Of a DNA stretch of 50,366 nucleotides, positions 44,254 through 50,366 are shown in pieces. The translations under genes and the position numbers were made by a program. Each line of letters opens with the position of its first letter. Within the stretch, counting starts at the first letter, position 1. The DNA is taken from positions 1 through 50,366 of the forward strand of contig JAUWTJ010000025.1 in NCBI GenBank assembly GCA_030614785.1, given 5' to 3'. The notes below the pieces were generated by a model. It worked only from the letters and a program-made list of their open reading frames with translations. It had not been told where the DNA came from and ran no database searches. Origin of the DNA: Alphaproteobacteria bacterium (GTDB lineage Bacteria > Pseudomonadota > Alphaproteobacteria > M2410).

Positions 44254-46341
44254 CTATCCAGCGTGGGCGCTCTTGAGCGATTGATCCTGATCGTGGCACT
44301 TCGTAAAGGGGACCGTGAACCAGAAGCATGATCCTTCGCCAGGCTCGGATGTAACGCCAATGGAGCCACCCATCAGCTCGGTCAGGCTCCTGCAAATCGC
44401 AAGCCCGAGGCCGGTGCCGCCAAATTTCCGCGTCGTGGTAGGATCTGCCTGAGAAAACTTTTCGAAGATATTTTCAAGAAGCTCGTCTCGAATGCCGACG
44501 CCGGTATCAGATACCTCGAAACGCGTCAGGATGACACCCATCTCCGTCTCTTCCTGAGAGAGCCTGATGCCAATCGTTCCCTGCTGTGTAAATTTGACAG
44601 CGTTACTCACCAGATTGGTGAGCACCTGACGAATTCTCGTTGGATCACCGTTCACCTGGGAACAGAGCATTCCATCACTCGCCACATCAATCGCGACGGC
44701 CTTGCCGCCTATTTCAACAGTCCCAAATTCGGCAACTTTGACCAGAAGATCATTGAGATCAAAATCGATATCCTCAATCGCCAGCTGCCCCGCTTCGACT
44801 TTTGAAAAGTCGAGCACATCATTCAGAACGGCCAGCAACATGTCACCCGCATCACGAATGGTCTTGACCCTTTTCCTTTGTTTTTCGGACAGATCATCTT
44901 CCAGCAACAACTCCGCCATCCCAAGAACGCCATTCATCGGTGTACGAATTTCATGACTCATGTTAGCAAGAAAAGTCGACTTGGCCAGACTTGCCTGTTC
45001 AGCCAGCGCCCGGGCAGCCTTCAAAGCCTGCTCCTGCTCTTTCCGCACAGTCATATCGCGAACAATCCAGAGAAAGAGATCGCGGCCATCGAAATTGACA
45101 AAACTCCGACTAATCTCAACTGACATGAGATCACCATCTTTCTTGCGATGGATTGTTTCTATCCGACTCGACCCGGACGGCTCGGCGGCGAGTGAAGATT
45201 CGATTTTCAGATCATCAAAATCCGAATCGGCATTGATGAACTCGATTGGTTGATTCAGCAGCTCCTTGCGCTCGTATCCGAGCCTCTGGGCCGCAACTTC
45301 GTTGAAATCAAGCAGTCGGCGGGATACCGGGTCGACAACAAAAATTGCATCAAGGGCGCTGTCAAACAGAGCGCGATATTTTCGTTCCGACAATTCTGTT
45401 TGCCTGGCCGCATCAGATTCTCGAGACAGAGATTTGTATCTAAAAGAGAAAATTAGAAGAACCGCGAGGATTGAAAGGATCAGGGCCAGACGCAGGGACA
45501 ATATGGCCACCAAACCTGGCTTCGCCGGAACCTTCATCACCCCGGCAATTTGCCAGGATCCATGCGGAAGCGACACCGGCAGCGTTTCGGCTCCACCCTT
45601 AAACAAAGCCGCGTCGCCATAAAAGACCTCACCCAAGGCTCCGCGCGCGTCCCGTCCCCGTATCGCAATACTCAGTCCCTTTTCTTCCCACGGTGTGACA
45701 AGGGAGAGGATCTCCTCTACGTCAATGACTGTCGAAACAAGACCCCAGAGATCATCGCCTCCTTGCGCCCCACTTCGTTGTTGGAAGCCAGCCTCAGCCT
45801 CAAGGAAAATCGGTGTCCTGACAACAAATGCAGTACCGCCTTGAACCAGATCCACCGGACCGGCTAGCACAAGAGACTTCTCATCAATCGCCTGGCGAAC
45901 GGCACTCCATTGAGCAGGATGGTTTTTATAAACAAGACCGATCGCAGCCTCATTACCCTCTATGGGGTACATATGCGTAATGACCAGGTCACGAGCCGCA
46001 GCAACATTACGGATACGTCGTCCGTCGCCTGCAATTTCTTTGGCAATTTCTGCAAATTCCTGCTGGGTGATATCAGGGTGTGCCTTGATTACAGCCATTA
46101 CACCTTGTACGCGGGCAGTCTCCTCATAGAGCGTTGCTTCTATTTTTCCACGGAGGAGGCTCAGCTCTCTTAACAGAGTACCTTTCTGCTCCCGCGCGGC
46201 CTGCTCTTTCAGAGTCCAGTCCAGCGGCAGATAAAGAAGCGACAGAAGGCCGATCAGTAGCAAAGGAGCAAGCCAAAGCCCCCAATTCGGTCGAGTTCGT
46301 ATGTCGGCGGACGCTACCTCGCCTGTTCCCGGATCAGACAT
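44254..46341 (-). CDS. Membrane sensor histidine kinase: CHASE, PAS, HisKA, HATPase
   Basis: About 695 aa from the ATG at 46341, with GGGGAA ten bases upstream; an in-frame ATG at 46371 adds ten residues. A first membrane helix (LWLAPLLLIGLLSLLYLPL) is followed by a CHASE-like periplasmic domain (GKIEATLYEETARVQGV through FVVRTPIFLE), a second helix (LALILSILAVLLIFSF), and a PAS domain (ALFDSALDAIFVVDP) with a PAC-like end. The HisKA box is [19 protein letters not shown], with the phospho-His in SHE. The ATPase has N box LVSNAVKF, G1 DTGVGI and G2 GGTGLGLAI. No receiver domain is present, so an unlinked response regulator is needed. Confidence 0.93.
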   Translation of the reverse strand: MSDPGTGEVASADIRTRPNWGLWLAPLLLIGLLSLLYLPLDWTLKEQAAREQKGTLLRELSLLRGKIEATLYEETARVQGVMAVIKAHPDITQQEFAEIAKEIAGDGRRIRNVAAARDLVITHMYPIEGNEAAIGLVYKNHPAQWSAVRQAIDEKSLVLAGPVDLVQGGTAFVVRTPIFLEAEAGFQQRSGAQGGDDLWGLVSTVIDVEEILSLVTPWEEKGLSIAIRGRDARGALGEVFYGDAALFKGGAETLPVSLPHGSWQIAGVMKVPAKPGLVAILSLRLALILSILAVLLIFSFRYKSLSRESDAARQTELSERKYRALFDSALDAIFVVDPVSRRLLDFNEVAAQRLGYERKELLNQPIEFINADSDFDDLKIESSLAAEPSGSSRIETIHRKKDGDLMSVEISRSFVNFDGRDLFLWIVRDMTVRKEQEQALKAARALAEQASLAKSTFLANMSHEIRTPMNGVLGMAELLLEDDLSEKQRKRVKTIRDAGDMLLAVLNDVLDFSKVEAGQLAIEDIDFDLNDLLVKVAEFGTVEIGGKAVAIDVASDGMLCSQVNGDPTRIRQVLTNLVSNAVKFTQQGTIGIRLSQEETEMGVILTRFEVSDTGVGIRDELLENIFEKFSQADPTTTRKFGGTGLGLAICRSLTELMGGSIGVTSEPGEGSCFWFTVPFTKCHDQDQSLKSAHAG

Positions 46342-46606
46342 AACTAAAAAATTCCCCGCGGAGTTTGCCACTTACTCGGAGAAAACCTATCAGGTTGACC
46401 TATAATACTCGGTTAATCCCGCCTCGCCGAAGCGCTGCCGACGCTACACGCGAGTCATCACACAGACGAATCATTAATCTGTACGGAAAACAGAAGAGTC
46501 CTCTCCCACATGGAATTGCTATTCATTTGCAACTTCATCTTTCCTTTTCCCAAATCACTACTTAGACTCGTCCCAGACGAGACATCGCCACCAAGGGAAC
46601 CCTCAC

Positions 46607-46993
46607 ATGACCATTGAACTAACAATGCTACTTTACAGCGTCATCCTGTTGCTCCTGCTCATTTTGATACCTGCAGGCGAGTCCATCATCAGGAACGGTG
46701 TCATGGCCCAGGCCGGGTCACGCGACAATTTGCCTGAACCTTCTGTGTTCAACAAGCGAGCCACCCGTCTCAAGAACAATATGATCGAGAATATGGTATT
46801 GTTCGCACCCGTCGTACTCCTCGCCAGCGCCACCGGCGTGTCAACCGGGGATACGGTCCTCGGGGCACAGATCTTCTTCTTTGCACGAGTTGTCCACGCC
46901 GTCATCTATTTGGCCGGGTTACCATTGATCCGCCCCCTGGCCTGGATGGTGAGTTTGGTCGGCATCATAATGATTGCCCTCGCCCTGCTTTGA
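46607..46993 (+). CDS. MAPEG-family membrane protein
   Basis: A 128-aa protein with four hydrophobic helices. [25 protein letters not shown] is typical of the bacterial MAPEG branch (PF01124), where the Arg/Asn region takes part in glutathione binding in eukaryotic relatives. Helices lie near residues 5-25, 60-80, 82-105 and 108-128. The role in bacteria is poorly known. It is on the plus strand, divergent from the CHASE kinase and convergent with the second kinase. A hairpin CTCGT/ACGAG lies just before the start region. Confidence 0.85.
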   Translation: MTIELTMLLYSVILLLLLILIPAGESIIRNGVMAQAGSRDNLPEPSVFNKRATRLKNNMIENMVLFAPVVLLASATGVSTGDTVLGAQIFFFARVVHAVIYLAGLPLIRPLAWMVSLVGIIMIALALL

Positions 46994-47044
46994 GCCACTC
47001 TCGCAAGCTCTTGCCCGACATCTTCTATCGAAGCAGGCAAACCG

Positions 47045-49228
47045 CTACATTGAAACCCTGGACTTGCCTTCGCGCGCAGCTTCGGCGACGGCCATTGTCA
47101 TCACGACCTCAAATACCGTTCCGGATCCATCAACCTCGTTGTCCAGAATTACAATAGTCCCCCCCATAAGGTCTATCAAATGCTTACAGATCGACAGACC
47201 AAGGCCGGTGCCACCATATTTGCGTGTCGTGGAAACGTCCGCCTGTTGGAAGGGCTGAAAAATTGTGTCTCGAACGTCCACCGGAATGCCAATCCCTGTA
47301 TCCACGACCTTTAGAACGAGCCTGATGGCACCGTTGTGAATTTTCGAAATTTTGCCATCGATGCGGACTTCGCCAGATTCGGTGAATTTGATACTGTTGC
47401 TCACCAGGTTACTGACCACTTGCAACAATCTGTGCTGATCACCACGCAGAATAAGGCCATCGGGTACAATTATCTGTCGAACCAGAGACAGCCCTTTATC
47501 GGCGGCTCTGGGCCTCCACAAGGTAATACAGCGCTCCAACAGCGAGCTGAGGTCGAATTCATGGGCCTCCAGAACCAGTTCACCGGCCTCGACTTTTGAA
47601 ATATCAAGAATGTCATTGAGAATGGTCAGAAGATCATCGCCTGACTGCCGGACAATACCCAATAGTTCGATCTGCCTTCCATTTAAGTCCGTATGATGAA
47701 GCAGGTCCGCAACACCAAGAATACCGTTCATCGGCGTGCGGATCTCATGGCTCATCATCGCGAGAAATTCAGACTTCGCCCGGTTGGCTTGACGGGCGTC
47801 CAACAGAGCTGATCGGGAGTCTTCAACAGCCCTCTCCAGGGCCCTGGTTCGGCTGGCGACAATATCTTCCAGTCCCTCATTGGCCTCCTGAAGGCGCACT
47901 CTCAAGTGTTCCGAGGTCGAGATTGCAAATGTAACCCTGCGCCCCAGAACGGCGGCCTGTCCAAGGATCATGGCAGACACGCAAAGATGTATGATTCCGC
48001 TCGGCGAATAACCCTCAAGCGAGTGTATCAGTATGCCATAACAGACCCCTCCGGCCGCAATACCGACAGAGATCAGAAAGAGTTTTGCGCCCTCAAGCTT
48101 GCGGTGAATCCCTACAACGAGCGATACGATGCTGATTGCAAGCCCACAAACAATACCAAGTTTGAAGACAGGCAGAAATCCGGTAAAGACAATCGATGGA
48201 GTTACAAGGATAAACAGGATGCAGGCGATGCAGTAACCTGCAAAAATTCGCCACAAAGGCTTCCATCTTGTCTGGGGATAGAGATGCCAAAGACAGATGA
48301 GACTACAAAACGAGCTGAGAACCAGTGACAAATATTCTGTGTGCAGCATAAATGAGGCTGCTGCACCAGGTACGACGATAGACATCAGCCCAAGACTGCA
48401 TGTCCCGTAAACTGCAATCGTCATCAGAAAGGCAGAAAACGACAAAAATGCCAGTTCCTGTCGGCGATTGAGAAACAATATGAAATGGTAGAGAGCCAAT
48501 AAGAGCGACGCCCCGATCAGCATAAGGCGAGCCATTGTATCTATTGTAAGCGCCCGGACGATATAGTTTGCCTCACCCATGATCATCGCCGCGCGAAAAC
48601 CGCCATTGGCATGAATGTGATTGGACAGCTGGACCACCAGATCGACACTATCCGGCGTTCCTTCAGATGCCGGAATGCGAATTACACCCGGTCTTGTCCA
48701 GGGTGCGGGCGTTTCGTCTTCAGCCGATACGCCGGGTACGCCGTTTTGGCGAGTCAGTTTACCGTTGATATAAATCCTGGCGCCATAGTGGAGCGAGCCC
48801 AGGTCAAGAGCAAGTTCCGGATGGGTGGCGGGCAACAATATCCGCAGCCCATAAGTAGCATAACCGGTTTTGCCAAAAGGTCGGTTACCGCGTGCGCCAG
48901 CGCCCCAGTCATCTGGAACAGAAGCAACTTGAAGCGCATCCCCGGAGAAAAAGATCGTCGGCTCTACAAATTTCTCCCAAACCACCTGCCACTCGCCGGA
49001 AAGGGTTGCGCGTCCAGGATCAAACTCCTAGCCACTCAAATCAAGCACACCACCCACAGCCTGTGTGGTGATATTAGTCCCGCTCGCCCCCACACCGGTC
49101 CAGGCCACCAGCAAGGCAATAAAAAGTGCTGAAAAATGGAAGCGCACCAGTCGCACAAAGTTCCCCAAAATATCCAGACGCCGAGAGCCCGCTCCCACAG
49201 TCAGCGTTTTAAGTTCCTCTATCACCAC
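47045..49228 (-). pseudogene. 7TMR-DISM sensor histidine kinase interrupted by one in-frame TAG
   Basis: The minus-strand frame from a GTG at 49228 reads a signal helix (FSALFIALLVAWTGVGAS) and GGVLDLSG, then a TAG at 49028-49030. The same frame continues [20 protein letters not shown] and 646 further codons to the stop. LSGEW and the preceding LDL are the start of a 7TMR-DISM extracellular domain, so both parts are one gene. The second part has the rest of that domain, seven helices, a coiled linker, HisKA ([20 protein letters not shown]) and HATPase ([27 protein letters not shown]). Nothing else in it is damaged. Either the stop is a recent nonsense change, a sequencing error, or translation restarts inside without a signal peptide. 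Confidence 0.75.
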
Positions 49229-49308
49229 TATGAGTGTCTGGATTTAAGATTGCTTTAAGCTCTTTGATTGATGAAAATAATTCGCGAAAACCGCAGATTT
49301 GTCCCCAT

Positions 49309-50366
49309 CTAAACCGGAATAATATCCCCTTTAGTTTGCTCAGCCTCAAATTTTTCCCTAAAAATGTCGAATTTTTCTGCCGTAATGGCTTCACGCATGT
49401 CGGCCATCAGCTCCTGGTAATAATTCAGATTATGCCAGGTCAGGAGGATGGGACCAAGGAACTCACCGGCTTTGAAAAGATGGTGCAGATAGGCCCTCGA
49501 GTAATCGCGAGACGCCGGGCATGAACTTGCCTCATCCAGCGGTCTTGGGTCCTTGGCGTGACGGGCATTACGAATATTAACGCTGCCTCGGCGCGTGAAG
49601 GCCTGACCATGACGCCCGGACCGGGACGGCATCACGCAGTCGAACATATCAATGCCGCGTGCGACGGCGCCGACAAGGTCATCGGGTTTGCCAACCCCCA
49701 TCAGATAACGCGGTTTGTCTGAAGCCATATGCGGCATCGTGAAGTCCAGCACACGGAACATTTCCTCCTGGCCTTCGCCAACCGCCAGACCACCAACCGC
49801 ATAACCCTCAAACCCGATATCTTGCAATTCAAGCGCAGAATGCTTGCGCAACTCTTCGTATGTGCCGCCCTGAACAATTCCGAAACAACCACGACCCTCT
49901 CGCGCCTCAAACGCCTCGCGAGACCGTTTCGCCCAGCGCATGGAAAGCTCCATGGACGCCTTCGCCTCATCATGGGTCGCCGGAAACGGCGTGCATTCAT
50001 CAAGTACCATCTGGATGTCAGAGCCAAGCAAATGCTGGATTTCCATGGCGCGTTCCGGAGACAGCGAATAACGTCGGCCATCAATATGTGACTGGAACGT
50101 GACGCCCTCTTCGGACATCTTGCGCAGCTTTGACAGCGACATGACCTGAAAGCCGCCGGAGTCTGTCAGGATAGGATGTGGCCAGTTCATGAACTTGTGC
50201 AACCCGCCGAGCTCATGAACTTCCTCCGCCCCGGGCCGAAGCATCAGGTGATAGGTATTGCCGAGCAGAATATCGGCCCCTGTGCTCTCCACCATATCGA
50301 CAGTCTGAGCCTTGACCGTTGCGGCCGTCCCAACCGGCATGAAGGCCGGCGTGCGAATAGTGCCGC
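49309..50366 (-). CDS. tgt: Queuine tRNA-ribosyltransferase, partial at right edge
   Basis: The frame enters from the window edge with [16 protein letters not shown], so the N-terminus is outside. The enzyme swaps guanine-34 for preQ1 in tRNAs with GUN anticodons. Visible marks are [25 protein letters not shown] (catalytic Asp), the FGIVQGG loop, GLAVGE, the nucleophile region [12 protein letters not shown], and [13 protein letters not shown]. The zinc site is altered: the usual C-x-C-x2-C reads SSCPAS, so two of the three zinc cysteines are Ser, while the later His (LLTWHNL) remains. It ends in a normal short tail (TKGDIIPV). Confidence 0.93.
   Translation of the reverse strand, partial: GTIRTPAFMPVGTAATVKAQTVDMVESTGADILLGNTYHLMLRPGAEEVHELGGLHKFMNWPHPILTDSGGFQVMSLSKLRKMSEEGVTFQSHIDGRRYSLSPERAMEIQHLLGSDIQMVLDECTPFPATHDEAKASMELSMRWAKRSREAFEAREGRGCFGIVQGGTYEELRKHSALELQDIGFEGYAVGGLAVGEGQEEMFRVLDFTMPHMASDKPRYLMGVGKPDDLVGAVARGIDMFDCVMPSRSGRHGQAFTRRGSVNIRNARHAKDPRPLDEASSCPASRDYSRAYLHHLFKAGEFLGPILLTWHNLNYYQELMADMREAITAEKFDIFREKFEAEQTKGDIIPV

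Overview
The window looks like chromosomal DNA of a Gram-negative alphaproteobacterium, probably marine or free-living. Evidence: the uvrC-pgsA-moaD-moaE gene order, a PAS-fold protein of the type common in alphaproteobacteria, a Fur-type palindrome of the TTGCGA-N5-TCGCAA form, and a full outer-membrane polysaccharide export apparatus. I cannot name the genus from sequence alone.

Layout. (1) 1-10.6 kb is core genome: a Fur-boxed iron-uptake pair (cupredoxin and FTR1 permease, cut by the window edge), a rhodanese-like lipoprotein lacking its catalytic cysteine, a pentapeptide-repeat protein, uvrB, a REC-PAS-GGDEF-EAL c-di-GMP protein, two SDRs, a PAS-fold protein, a Na+/Ca2+ exchanger and folB. 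One of the SDRs is of the pteridine-reductase (FolM) type. (2) 10.6-14.4 kb holds a 513-bp leader rich in DnaA-box-like sequences, then uvrC-pgsA-moaD-moaE. (3) 14.4-16.6 kb is a decay zone: an NAD-dependent epimerase/reductase with an internal deletion and an APC permease broken by a stop and frameshifts. (4) 16.8-39.6 kb is a large exopolysaccharide/capsule locus. It has an initiating glycosylphosphotransferase, four further GT4-type glycosyltransferases, five methyltransferases, a Wzx flippase, a Wzy-like polymerase, a Wzz-like chain-length protein and an 882-codon SLBB/OPX export protein. It also has YjbH and YjbF homologues and two small secreted proteins with polythreonine tails that resemble YjbE/GfcA. 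The middle (about 24-32 kb) is visibly AT-richer than the flanks, as expected for a horizontally exchanged O-unit segment. (5) 39.8-43.9 kb is a minus-strand group with a basic disordered protein, a proteasome-like Ntn-hydrolase candidate, a ferritin-like protein and an SDR. (6) 44.1-50.4 kb holds tRNA-Lys(UUU), a CHASE-PAS histidine kinase, a MAPEG protein, a 7TMR-DISM histidine kinase interrupted by one in-frame TAG, and tgt (cut by the right edge).

How it fits together. The polysaccharide locus is a Wzx/Wzy-type pathway. The 18.4 kb gene would load the first sugar onto undecaprenyl phosphate, the GT4 enzymes extend the unit and the methyltransferases decorate it. Wzx flips it, Wzy/Wzz polymerise it, and the SLBB protein with the Yjb proteins carries it across the outer membrane. 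The c-di-GMP protein and two membrane kinases in the window could bear on surface behaviour, but nothing in the sequence links them directly.

The most unusual items are the 429-aa protein with a Thr1/Asp17/Lys-like proteasome active-site layout, the pair of polythreonine secreted proteins (one coded by a perfect 9-bp tandem repeat), and a small ORF that duplicates the tail of the OPX protein and is translationally coupled to wzz. Also notable are the nonsense-split sensor kinase and a Tgt lacking two of its three zinc cysteines.
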